DNA from: CAVYBY01 sp963766935
Lineage (GTDB): Bacteria; Actinomycetota; UBA4738; HRBIN12
Assembly: GCA_963766935.1 (NCBI GenBank)
Contig: CAVYBY010000009.1
Location: 186,001 to 250,000 of the forward strand
DNA: 64,000 bases
Reading direction: 5' to 3'
The notes beneath the pieces were generated by a model. It was not told where the DNA came from and did no database searches. It saw only the letters and a list, made by a program, of their open reading frames with translations. Of this stretch, positions 8,013 through 16,749 are shown piece by piece (the stretch's first letter is position 1; every line of letters starts with the position of its first letter). The position numbers and the translations under genes are program-made.

Positions 8013-9581
8013 GTGATCGCCGACGCGCGTTCGACCCGAACCACGACACTCGCCATCGCCGGGTCGATGCTGAGCGTGTTGGTGGTCGCGCTCGTGGCCT
8101 CGGTCCCGGGATCGCCGCTCCAGCCGCTGCTCGTCCCGGGCGGCGAGCCCTCCGGTCCGATCCACGGTCTGGCCGCTCTGCTGGGGGTCGACTCCCTTTC
8201 GAGCTCTGGGCTGGTGGCCGCGTCGGTTGTGGCAACGGCGCTTGCGGCCGGCGCGTTCCTGTGGATCCTCGCGGAGGCGTGGCGGCGGCGGATCTCGCTT
8301 CGGTCGGTCGTGATCCTCGTGGTCGCGTACCACGTCGTGCTGATCTTTCTCCCGGTGCTGTTCTCGCGCGACGTGTACTCGTACGCGGCGTACGGGCGGA
8401 TCGCGGTGCACGGGGGCAACCCGTACGTCCAGACACCCGGCGCGTACCCGAACGATCCCGTCACCGCGTTCGTCTCGCCGATGTGGATCGACGTGCCTGC
8501 CGTCTACGGTCCGCTGTTCACCTCGTTCGCCGCCGGGATCACGTCCGTCGTCGAGGGTCTCGCGGCTCAGGTGAACGCGTTCCGCCTGGCGGCGATCGCG
8601 TCGAGCCTGTCGACCGCGCTGCTGATCGGATGGGTGGCGCGGCGACGGTTCCGGCCCCGCGCGGCGTTCGCCGTCGCGGCGTTCGGACTCAACCCGGTGG
8701 TGCTGTTCCAGAGTGCGGGCGGCGGCCACAACGACCTGTTCCTTGCGCTCGCCGTCGCGGTGGCCGTGGCGCTGCTGGTCGACGGGCGCGATGCGTTCGC
8801 CGTCCTCGCGCTTGCCCTCGGTGCGCTCGTCAAGGTGAGCGCGGGACTGCCGCTGCTCCTGCTCCTCGTATGGCTCGTCGCGCGCAGACCCGCGGGGGAG
8901 CGGCTGCGAGCGGCGTTGGGGTATGCGGGCATCACCGCGGGGATGGCGCTCCTGGCGGCCGCTCCGTTCCTGCAGCCGCACGACCCGAGCCTCGGCATGG
9001 TCGAGCTGGCGGGCCACGAGGGGTGGCTCGCCCCCTCGAGGCTCTTCGCAAAGCTGCTCGATGCGGTGTCGGGGGACACGATCGGGATCGTTGCCCGCAT
9101 CGCGTTCGCGGTGTTGTTGTTCGTCGTCGTCGCCGCGCTCGTGAGGTTCGTCGGTTCGCGCGGGGCCGGCGCGGGTCTGGTGCCGACCGAGGCCGACCGC
9201 TTCGAGCTGGCCGGGGCCTGGGGATGGTCGCTCGTCCTGCTCATGCTGCTCGGTCCGGTGCTCCTTCCCTGGTACGTCACGTGGGCGCTGCCCGTGCTGT
9301 GGCTGCTGCCGCACGTGCCCCGGGTGGTCCTCATCGCGACCTCCACGGCGCTCGGGCTGTCGCAGTGGACGGCAGAGCCGCGGCTGCATCCGAAGGCCTA
9401 CGACGTCAACGTCCTGGTCGGCCACTACGCGATCGCACCGCTCGTCGCGCTGCTGCTGGTGTGGCTGCTGCTGGAGCTGCGTCACCGGTTGCGCAACGAT
9501 CTGCCGCTCGCCGGTCCGCTCGTCCTGGAGGAGCCTGCGCCGGTCGAGGAGCCGGCTCGGGGGCCCGCCGGGGATCGCTGA
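8013..9581 (+). CDS. MptB-like polyprenol-phosphomannose alpha-1,6-mannosyltransferase (copy 1)
   Basis: 522 residues, a GT-C integral membrane glycosyltransferase with about 12-13 hydrophobic helices. The LFSRDVYSYAAYGRIA / GGNPYVQTP stretch and GHNDLF motif match the MptA/MptB family, which extend alpha-1,6-mannan cores of lipomannan-type glycolipids using polyprenyl-phosphate-mannose on the outer membrane face. The acidic SRD early in the protein is the likely catalytic-loop position of GT-C enzymes. GTG start chosen from TACGGT upstream. Its TGA overlaps the ATG of the next gene, a close paralogue, which argues for coupled translation and related but not identical acceptors. Confidence 0.8.
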   Translation: MIADARSTRTTTLAIAGSMLSVLVVALVASVPGSPLQPLLVPGGEPSGPIHGLAALLGVDSLSSSGLVAASVVATALAAGAFLWILAEAWRRRISLRSVVILVVAYHVVLIFLPVLFSRDVYSYAAYGRIAVHGGNPYVQTPGAYPNDPVTAFVSPMWIDVPAVYGPLFTSFAAGITSVVEGLAAQVNAFRLAAIASSLSTALLIGWVARRRFRPRAAFAVAAFGLNPVVLFQSAGGGHNDLFLALAVAVAVALLVDGRDAFAVLALALGALVKVSAGLPLLLLLVWLVARRPAGERLRAALGYAGITAGMALLAAAPFLQPHDPSLGMVELAGHEGWLAPSRLFAKLLDAVSGDTIGIVARIAFAVLLFVVVAALVRFVGSRGAGAGLVPTEADRFELAGAWGWSLVLLMLLGPVLLPWYVTWALPVLWLLPHVPRVVLIATSTALGLSQWTAEPRLHPKAYDVNVLVGHYAIAPLVALLLVWLLLELRHRLRNDLPLAGPLVLEEPAPVEEPARGPAGDR

Positions 9582-11185
9582 TGGCGGCGGGAGTCGACGC
9601 CGAAGTACGGCTCGCGCGCCGGGTGGCGGCCCCGGCGATCGCGATCGCGGGGTTCCTGGCGGTGGCCCTCGTCGCGGGCACCCCGGGGTCGCCGTACCAG
9701 CCGGCACAGGCAGCCGGGGCCGGCCTCGGCGGACCGTTCGCGACCGCCGCCGGATGGCTCCGGCTCGACCGGCTCTCGCCCGCGTGGCTCGTCGGGCTTG
9801 GGGTTGGGGCGGCGGTGGTGGGCGTCGCAACCTTCCTGGTGCTCCTTCGTTCGGCCTGGCGCGGCGGCGTCTCGGCGCGCACCGCGATCTGGATGGTGGT
9901 CGGGTTTCACGTCGTCGTGGTGTTCGCGCTGCCGCTGCTCTTCTCGCGCGACGTCTACTCCTATGTCTACGAGGGGCGAATCCAGGCCGTCTACGGCGGC
10001 AATCCCTACGTGCAGACGCCGCTCGACTTCGCCCGGGATCCCCTCTGGGGGCTCGTCGGCCCGACGTGGGTCGACACGCCCGCCGTCTACGGGCCGGCGT
10101 TCACGCGGCTGGCCCACGGGCTCGCCGCGACCCTGCGATCCACGGGCGCGCAGGTCTCCGCGTATCGCGACCTGGCAGGCGCCGCGAGCCTGGGTGTCAT
10201 CGCCTGCGTCGTGTGGACCTGCCGCCGCATCCGGCCCGAGCGCACCGCGTTCGCCGTCGTCGCCTTTGGGGCGAACCCGGCCGTGCTGTTCCTGTCGGTC
10301 GGGAGCGCGCACAACGACCTGCTCGTCGCGCTCGCCGTGGCGGTGGCGCTGGCGATGCTCGTTCGCGGCCGCGCCCTGCTCGCGCTCACGGCCCTGACGG
10401 CGGGCGCTCTCGTAAAGGCGAGCGGCGTCCTCCCGCTCATCCTGCTGCTCGTCTGGCTGGTGGGGCGCGCGCCCGCGGGACGGCGGATGCGCGTCTGGCT
10501 CACGGCCGCCGGGATCGTCATCGGGATCACGGCCGTGGCGGCCGTTCCCTATCTCCAGAGGACCGACCCGACCCTCGGTCAGCTGGAGCTGGCGGGTCAC
10601 GAGGGGTGGATCTCGCCATCGCTCTGGCTGCGCCGCTGGGTGGACAAGGCGAGCTTCGCGTCGCTCGGCACCGCCGTGCGGGTACTCGCGATTGCCGCGC
10701 TCGTCGGATTGGTCGGCTGGCTCGCCCGATGGACGTGGCGCCGCGCGGAGATGACCGGCCGGGTCGACCTCGCCGAGCTGGGTGCGTCCTGGGCCTGGGC
10801 GCTGCTGGCGCTCACGCTGCTCGCGCCGGTGCTGCTGCCCTGGTACGTGGCGTGGACGCTGCCGCTTGCCTGGCTGTTGCCGCGGCCGGGCCGGCGCGCG
10901 ATCGTCGGCGCGTCGGTCGCGCTCGTGCTGTCGCAGTGGACCGCGGAGCCCGAGCGAGTCCCCGCGGCGTTCAGTCTGAACCTGTGGGTGAACACCTGGA
11001 TCCTGACGCCGGCACTCGTCGTGCTCGGGGCGCTCGCCCTACGCGACGTCCGGTCCCGGCTCCGCTCCGCCGGCTCCCTGGAGCTGGAGCAGGACGAAGC
11101 CGCCGGCCGCCGCGAGTACCGCGGCCAGACTCGGGCCCACCGTTCCGCTCAAGGGCAGACCGAGGCGTTCCAGCAGGACGGCTGA
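9581..11185 (+). CDS. MptB-like polyprenol-phosphomannose alpha-1,6-mannosyltransferase (copy 2)
   Basis: 534 residues, paralogous along its whole length to the preceding gene: LFSRDVYSYVYEGRIQ, GGNPYVQTP, AHNDLL, ELAGHEGW and LLPWYV are shared. It starts in TGATG overlap with copy 1. The last 40 or so residues are hydrophilic and overlap the opposite-strand membrane gene by 147 bp. The conserved part ends around the DVRSRLRS helix, so the tail may be a read-through caused by an indel, or the neighbour may be too long. Expected to act with copy 1 on an envelope mannan or similar glycan. Confidence 0.75.
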   Translation: MAAGVDAEVRLARRVAAPAIAIAGFLAVALVAGTPGSPYQPAQAAGAGLGGPFATAAGWLRLDRLSPAWLVGLGVGAAVVGVATFLVLLRSAWRGGVSARTAIWMVVGFHVVVVFALPLLFSRDVYSYVYEGRIQAVYGGNPYVQTPLDFARDPLWGLVGPTWVDTPAVYGPAFTRLAHGLAATLRSTGAQVSAYRDLAGAASLGVIACVVWTCRRIRPERTAFAVVAFGANPAVLFLSVGSAHNDLLVALAVAVALAMLVRGRALLALTALTAGALVKASGVLPLILLLVWLVGRAPAGRRMRVWLTAAGIVIGITAVAAVPYLQRTDPTLGQLELAGHEGWISPSLWLRRWVDKASFASLGTAVRVLAIAALVGLVGWLARWTWRRAEMTGRVDLAELGASWAWALLALTLLAPVLLPWYVAWTLPLAWLLPRPGRRAIVGASVALVLSQWTAEPERVPAAFSLNLWVNTWILTPALVVLGALALRDVRSRLRSAGSLELEQDEAAGRREYRGQTRAHRSAQGQTEAFQQDG

Positions 11186-12945
11186 GAGCGACACCGCGGC
11201 CACGCCGAACGCCGGCGCCGTCGCGATGCCGGCCCAGCCGCCGAGGGCCCAGCGGCCCCAGCCGGCCCCGATCAAGGCGAGCAGGACGAAGATCGCGAGC
11301 GTCGCCCCGGCGATCGCCGCGGCCGACGAGGCGCGAACGTCCTCGCCCTCGGCCTCGGAGATCGCCGTGTCGGTCCCGGGTGGCGCCTGCGGGAACATGG
11401 CCGCGACCCCCGGCCCGAAGCGCTCGAAACCGGGTTCGCGAAGGCTCGCCTCTTCGCCGAGGAATGGGCGGACGAGAAAGACCGCGCGCGGCCCTTCGGG
11501 GATCGCGTCGAGAGAGTCCGCCGACAGGCGCTCTTCGGTCGGATCCTCGCCCGCGGTGGGGCGGCCCGCCGTCAGGTCGGCCGCCGCGCCGACGAAGACG
11601 TAGACGTCGCCGGCCCGATCGGGCGGCACGGTCGCCCGAAGGATGTTCGCGTCGTTCGTCGCCCGGAATGCCGCATCGCCCTCGAACCCGATCACCAGCA
11701 CGATCGGCGTTCCTGGCCGGCGTGGACGCGGCCAGGTGCCCGATCGTGGTGCCGGCGGCGAGCTCCTGCGGCGAGACGAACGACTTCGTCGTCCGCCACG
11801 TCAGCAGCTGGGGGAGCGTCGCGAGCACGACGATGCCGGCAAGGACCGCGAGCGAGACCCCTCGTTCCCATCCGGCCTCGGTACGTCCCGGCGTGCGCGC
11901 GCCGATCCGGACGATTCCGACACCGGCAAGGATCGGCAGGACGAAGGCGAACGTCAGCACGCGAACCGCCGGGAACCAGCCGGTGATGACGCCGACCGGG
12001 AATTCCCACGACCGTGACCGCCAGCCAGCTCGCGAGGATCCGTCGCGCCGTGCCTTCCACGCGGAAGGCGCCGACGACGGAGGCGGCGATCTCGGTGAGG
12101 ATGTCGATCCGGATGCCGATTCCGTGGAACCGGTCCCGGTACTCGTGGCGCAACTCCGGTCCCAAACCGATCCGGCGCAGGAAGGCGTCCTTCGACGTGT
12201 CGACCGCGATCCGGGCGGGCCCGGCGAGCATCGAGAGCAGCCCGGCCGCGATCACCGCGGCGCCCCCGGCGATCGCCGCAACGATCCGCCCCTCCTCGCT
12301 CGAGAGCAGCGGTGACCGGCGGACCTCGATCTGGCCGAGCGACTCGCTCCACCGCCGCTCGGCCCACGCCCAGCCGGCGGTCAGGCCGAGCACCACCCCT
12401 CCCACCAGGAAGAACAGCGGGTGGAGCAGACCGCCGCCGCCGAGCAGGAGGGCCGCCGCCACGGCCCCGCGCGAGGTTCCGGCGGCGAGTGCCGCGCACG
12501 CGGCGAGAAAGCAGATCACGAAGCCGAGCGTTGCGAGATAACCGCTGCCCAGATGGGTGGCGAACACGCCCGCGAGCGCGCCGGCGAGCAGCCAGGACAC
12601 CGTGCGGCCGCCGCCCACGCGGCCGCGAACGAGCGCGGCGGCCGCCGGCCCGGCCGAAGCGGCCACCGCGTACTGGAGTCCGGCGACCGTCGTCACCAGC
12701 GGGAGGTGCAGCGTGCCGGCGGCGGCGTCGATGAGCGCGGGCGATCCCGGGCGTCCCCCGATCACCGACAGTCCCCGCGCCGCCGCGACGCGGGCCCACC
12801 ACAGATACACGGTGAAGTCCGAGCCGACGCCGACGGGGTAGGAACGAGACAGCGTCGGCCAGACGAACAACGCCAGCAGGCCCGCGGCAAGCGCCCCGAG
12901 CCAGAGAAGGTCCCGCCGCTCCATGGCGTCGCGCCGAGCCGACAC
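11039..12945 (-). CDS. Large polytopic membrane protein, possibly GT-C type (two frameshifts)
   Basis: About 635 residues after repair. The N-terminal half has roughly eight hydrophobic helices with short loops (SYPVGVGSDFTVYLWWARVA, GSGYLATLGFVICFLAACA, LLHPLFFLVGG). The C-terminal half has more helices, a soluble domain (LVRPFLGEEASLREPGF) and three terminal helices. This resembles large GT-C-like envelope proteins, but no catalytic motif is certain. The frame changes near 11997-12006 and again at 11711-11712, where dropping one A gives PARTPIVLVIGFEG without a break. The GTG at 12945 lies 6 nt after TACGGT. Context beside two mannosyltransferases suggests an envelope glycan role. Confidence 0.65.
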
Positions 12946-12951
12946 GCCCGG

Positions 12952-12957
12952 ACCGTA
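12952..12957 (-). promoter_or_regulatory. -10 element TACGGT, large membrane protein
   Basis: TACGGT on the minus strand, 6 nt before GTG 12945. It decides the start over ATG 12924. Confidence 0.5.
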
Positions 12958-13011
12958 GCAGCGAACCCGGCGCCGGGTGAGGTGGGTCTCGGGGCCGCGT
13001 GCGGGCGCTGT

Positions 13012-13017
13012 TAGCAT
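13012..13017 (+). promoter_or_regulatory. -10 element TAGCAT of tldD
   Basis: TAGCAT ends 7 nt before GTG 13025; leaderless arrangement that selects this start over GTG 12977. Confidence 0.5.
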
Positions 13018-13024
13018 CCGGCGC

Positions 13025-14410
13025 GTGCTGGACCGCGACCTCGCCGCCGACGTCCTGCGTGCGGCCCGCCGGCGCGGGGGCGCGTTCGCCGAGTTGTTCG
13101 TCGAAGAACGCACCTCCACGGCGGTGCGGCTCGACGACGGCCACATCGAGGAGCTGACGACCGGGCTCGACCGTGGCGCGGGCGTGCGCGTCGCCGTCGG
13201 CACGACCTACGGGTACGCCTTTTCGAACCGTCTCGACCGCGACGCCTTGATGGAGGCGGCCGAAGCGGCGAGCGCGGCACTTCGGGGCGACGCGCCGGGC
13301 CGGGTGGTCGATCTTTCCTCCACGCCGGGTCCCGGGACGAACCGGGTCGAGCGGCCGGCCACCGGGATCGCCTCGTCGGTCAAGGTGGGCTGGCTGCGGG
13401 AGGTCGACGAGGCGGCCCGCGGGTACAGCCCCGAGGTGGCGCAGGTGGTCGGGGTCTACGGCGACTCGTTGCAGCGGCGGCTGATCGCCACCTCCGACGG
13501 CCGCTGGGTCGAGGAAGACCGTCCGCGCATCCGGCTCGTGGCCCAGGTCGTCGCGCGCCGCGACGGCACCATCCAGACGGGGTTCTACGGGCCCGCTGCG
13601 TGCTCGGGCGTCGAGTTCCTCGACGCCCACTCGCCGCGGGCGACGGCGGAGACGGCCGCGCGGCGGGCCGTCACGATGCTCGATGCCATCCCGGCGCCGG
13701 CCGGCGAGATGACCGTGGTGCTCGCGCCGGGAATGGGGGGCGTCCTGTTTCACGAGGCGGTCGGGCACCCGCTCGAGGCCGACGCGATCGACAAGGAAGC
13801 CAGCGTCTATCTCGGCCGCGTCGGCGACCGGTGCGCCAGCGAGCTGATCAACGGCGTGGACGACGCGACGGTTCCCAACGGCTGGGGATCGTTCGACTTC
13901 GACGACGAAGCCCAGCCCGGTGAACGGACCCAGCTGTTCGTCGACGGCGTGCTCCAGGGGTTCCTGTACGACCGGCTCCGCGCCGAGAAGGCCGGCGAGC
14001 CCACCACCGGCAACGGCCGGCGGGAGTCCTACGCGTCGCCGCCGATTCCGCGGATGACCAACACCTACATTCTCGACGGCGCGTCGGCGCCCGGCGACAT
14101 CATGTCCTCGACCGAGGCCGGCGTGTATGTGACGTCGCTCGGCGGCGGCCAGGTGAACCCGGCGACCGGCGAGTTCGTGTTCGGCGTCAGCGAGGGATTC
14201 CTGATCGAGCACGGCCGCCCGACGACGCCGGTACGGGGTGCGAACCTGATCGGCCGGGCGATGGAGATCATGAGCGACGTCGATGCGGTCGCCGACGACT
14301 TCGCCACGTGGGAAGGCGTCTGCGGCAAGGACGGTCAGTCGGCGCCGGTCGGGAGCGGATCTCCGACGCTTCGCATCTCCAGGATCACCGTGGGGGGCAC
14401 CGGTGCCTGA
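13025..14410 (+). CDS. tldD: Metalloprotease TldD
   Basis: 461 residues. Zinc-site motif HEAVGHPLEAD (HExxxH) in FHEAVGHPLEAD is diagnostic for the TldD subunit of the TldD/TldE protease, a cytoplasmic heterodimer that degrades unfolded peptides and matures some ribosomal peptides. The C-terminal Gly-rich block (GGGQVNPATGEFVFGVSEG) is also typical. It overlaps tldE by 8 bp, so the two subunits are made stoichiometrically. No RiPP precursor or modification gene lies nearby, so a general peptidase role is likely here. Confidence 0.92.
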   Translation: MLDRDLAADVLRAARRRGGAFAELFVEERTSTAVRLDDGHIEELTTGLDRGAGVRVAVGTTYGYAFSNRLDRDALMEAAEAASAALRGDAPGRVVDLSSTPGPGTNRVERPATGIASSVKVGWLREVDEAARGYSPEVAQVVGVYGDSLQRRLIATSDGRWVEEDRPRIRLVAQVVARRDGTIQTGFYGPAACSGVEFLDAHSPRATAETAARRAVTMLDAIPAPAGEMTVVLAPGMGGVLFHEAVGHPLEADAIDKEASVYLGRVGDRCASELINGVDDATVPNGWGSFDFDDEAQPGERTQLFVDGVLQGFLYDRLRAEKAGEPTTGNGRRESYASPPIPRMTNTYILDGASAPGDIMSSTEAGVYVTSLGGGQVNPATGEFVFGVSEGFLIEHGRPTTPVRGANLIGRAMEIMSDVDAVADDFATWEGVCGKDGQSAPVGSGSPTLRISRITVGGTGA

Positions 14411-15746
14411 TCTCCCCGAGCTCGTGCGCGCCGCCGTCGAGGCGGCCGAAGCCGGCGAGGCGGTCGAGGCCTACGCGGAGGAGGGCCGGCACACGGAGGC
14501 GAGCGCGCTGCGCGGTGAGGTCGAGGGCCTCACGATCGCGTCGGCGCGCGGCGTCGGTGTCCGGCTGATCAGCGACGGGCGGCAGGGCTACTCCTACGCG
14601 GCCGATCCGACCCTGGACGAAGTTCGCACGGCCGTGACGCGGGCGCGCGAGAACGCGGCGCTTGCCGAACCCGACGAGCACAATGTCTTGCCGACCGCCG
14701 CAGCCGCGCCCCCGATCCCGGAGCTGTTCCGGGCCGAGAGCGCCGAGACCCCGACCGAGAAGAAGGTCGAGATGGCGCTCGAGCTGGAGCGCCGGGCGAT
14801 CTCGATCGACCCGCGGGTCACCAAGATCGACATCGCGCAGGTGGGCGACGCGCTGTCGCGGATCGCGATCGCCTCGACGACCGGTGTCGACGCCGAGTAC
14901 CGGCGGACCGATGCGTGGGTTCTCGTGTACACGCTCGCCGTCGAGGGCGACGAGACGCAGACGGGATTCTCCTATCGCGTCGCTCGCTCGCTCGACGACA
15001 TCGACGCCGACGGCGTGGCGGCCGAGGCTGTCGAGCGCGGCGCCCGGCTCCTGGGGGCGGTGAAGCCGCCGACGGCGAAGGTGCCGGTCGTCCTCGACCA
15101 GGTCGCCGCGACGTCGTTCCTCGGGGTGCTCGCCCAGGCGCTGTCGGCGGAGGCCGTCCAGAAGGGCCGGTCGTTGTTCGCGTCGATGGTCGGCGAGCAG
15201 ATCGGCGGGGAGCTCGTCACGATCGTCGACGACGGCACGATCCTGGACGGTCCCGGCGCCTGTCCGTTCGACGGTGAGGGCGTGCCCAGCGGCCGGACCG
15301 AGCTGTTCTCGCAGGGACGATTGAACGGGTTCCTGCACGACACGTACACGGCGCACCGTGCCGGCGGCGGCCAGCGTTCCACCGGAAACGCCAAGCGCGG
15401 CGGCTACAAGGGCGCGCCCGGTGTCGGCACGTCGAACTTCTACCTGGAGCGCGGGACGAACACGATGGACGAGCTCCTCATGGCCGCCGACGGCGGCGTC
15501 CTGATCCAGGACGTGTCGGGCGTGCATTCGGGGGCCAACGCGATCAGCGGCGAGTTCAGCGTCGGGGCGACGGGTCTGCGGGTGCAGGGCGGCGCGCTCG
15601 CCGAGCCGCTTCGCGAGATGACGATCGCCTCCACGCTGCCGGAGATGCTCCGGGCGATCACCGCGGTCGGCGACGACCTCCGGTTCTTCTCGAGCGTCGG
15701 CACGCCGAGCATCCTCATCGGCGAGATGACGCTCGCCGGCGTCTGA
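14403..15746 (+). CDS. tldE: TldE/PmbA subunit of the TldD/TldE protease
   Basis: 447 residues from a GTG inside the end of tldD. It lacks the HExxxH motif at the equivalent position (DQVAATSFLGVLAQAL), as expected for the non-catalytic TldE/PmbA partner, and carries the family blocks TGNAKRGGYKG and DVSGVHSGANAISGEFSVGA. Forms the barrel-shaped heterodimer with TldD. The 8-bp overlap is the only translation signal apparent for this start. Confidence 0.9.
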   Translation: MPDLPELVRAAVEAAEAGEAVEAYAEEGRHTEASALRGEVEGLTIASARGVGVRLISDGRQGYSYAADPTLDEVRTAVTRARENAALAEPDEHNVLPTAAAAPPIPELFRAESAETPTEKKVEMALELERRAISIDPRVTKIDIAQVGDALSRIAIASTTGVDAEYRRTDAWVLVYTLAVEGDETQTGFSYRVARSLDDIDADGVAAEAVERGARLLGAVKPPTAKVPVVLDQVAATSFLGVLAQALSAEAVQKGRSLFASMVGEQIGGELVTIVDDGTILDGPGACPFDGEGVPSGRTELFSQGRLNGFLHDTYTAHRAGGGQRSTGNAKRGGYKGAPGVGTSNFYLERGTNTMDELLMAADGGVLIQDVSGVHSGANAISGEFSVGATGLRVQGGALAEPLREMTIASTLPEMLRAITAVGDDLRFFSSVGTPSILIGEMTLAGV

Positions 15747-15767
15747 GCTCCGGCCCCGCCGGACCGC

Positions 15768-16610
15768 TCAGATCGTCGCCGAGCGGACGCCGGCCGCGAT
15801 CAACCCCAGCGCCAGCGCCGCGACGGCGAGCCGGTACCACATGAACACGGCGAAATCGTGCCGGCGCAGGTACGTGAGCAGACCCCAGATGACGGCGAAC
15901 CCGCTGATGCTCGAGGCGACGAAGCCCCAGAAGAACTGGCTGCTGTATCCCTGGAACCCGTTGTGCAGCAGGTCGAGACCCTTGTAGGCGCCGGCCCCGG
16001 CGATGATCGGCAAGGACAGCAGGAACGAGAATCGCGCCGACGCCTCGCGATCGAGACCCACGGCGCGCGCGGCCGTCATCGTGATTCCCGAACGCGACAC
16101 GCCCGGCTGGAGCGCGACGGCCTGCGCGATCCCGAGCGCGAGGCCGGTCCTCACCCCGATGCTGCCGAGGCCCCGGTCCGAACGAGAGACCCGGTCGACG
16201 ACGAACAGCACCACTCCGAACACGGCGAGCATGGCCGCGATGAGCCATGGCTGGCCCAGCTTGTCCTCGACCACGCTCTGGAGCGCCACCCCGGCGATCA
16301 CGCCGGGAATGGTCCCGACGAGGAGGGCCCACGCCAGACGCTCGTCGGCCGTTTCGATCCGGCGCTTGCCGACCGAGCGCACGAAGGCCCCGATGTACAG
16401 GACGACGTCCCGGCGGAAGTAGATGAGCGCGCCGAGCAGCGTGCCCATGTGCAAGGCGACATCGAAGGTCTTGTTGAGATCGGCGTTGCCACCCAGCAGC
16501 GGCCACCCGAGGAACCATGGGACGAGGATCAGGTGTCCCGAGCTGGAGATCGGGGCGAACTCGCTCGCTCCCTGGGTAAGGCCGAGCACGATCGCCTGCA
16601 GAACGGACAT
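15768..16610 (-). CDS. uppP: Undecaprenyl-diphosphatase UppP/BacA
   Basis: 280 residues, integral membrane enzyme that dephosphorylates undecaprenyl pyrophosphate to recycle the lipid carrier for cell wall and glycan export; confers low bacitracin resistance. The two family motifs are present: GLTQGASEFAPISSSGHLIL near the N-terminus and PGVSRSGITMTAAR in the middle. ATG 16610 follows a GAAGGAG Shine-Dalgarno at 9 nt, unlike many neighbours that are leaderless. Eight or so hydrophobic segments. Confidence 0.93.
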   Translation of the reverse strand: MSVLQAIVLGLTQGASEFAPISSSGHLILVPWFLGWPLLGGNADLNKTFDVALHMGTLLGALIYFRRDVVLYIGAFVRSVGKRRIETADERLAWALLVGTIPGVIAGVALQSVVEDKLGQPWLIAAMLAVFGVVLFVVDRVSRSDRGLGSIGVRTGLALGIAQAVALQPGVSRSGITMTAARAVGLDREASARFSFLLSLPIIAGAGAYKGLDLLHNGFQGYSSQFFWGFVASSISGFAVIWGLLTYLRRHDFAVFMWYRLAVAALALGLIAAGVRSATI

Positions 16611-16639
16611 CGCCGTGGCTCCTTCGCGTTTGGGGGCCA

Positions 16640-16666
16640 ATGGTAGCTGCCGGACCGGCGTATTCT
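16640..16666. promoter_or_regulatory. Divergent promoter region, uppP / lysyl-oxidase-like gene
   Basis: Minus-strand TACCAT (16645-16640) would give a short leader containing the uppP Shine-Dalgarno. Plus-strand TATTCT (16661-16666) would give a leader of about 75 nt for the gene at 16750. No clear -35 element for either. Confidence 0.35.
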
Positions 16667-16749
16667 CCGCCGGACATCGGGAACCAACCCGAAGTGTCGT
16701 TCGTCTGTTGATCGGGGCCCGAACCGGGCCAGAGGGAGGCTCGAGGGAA

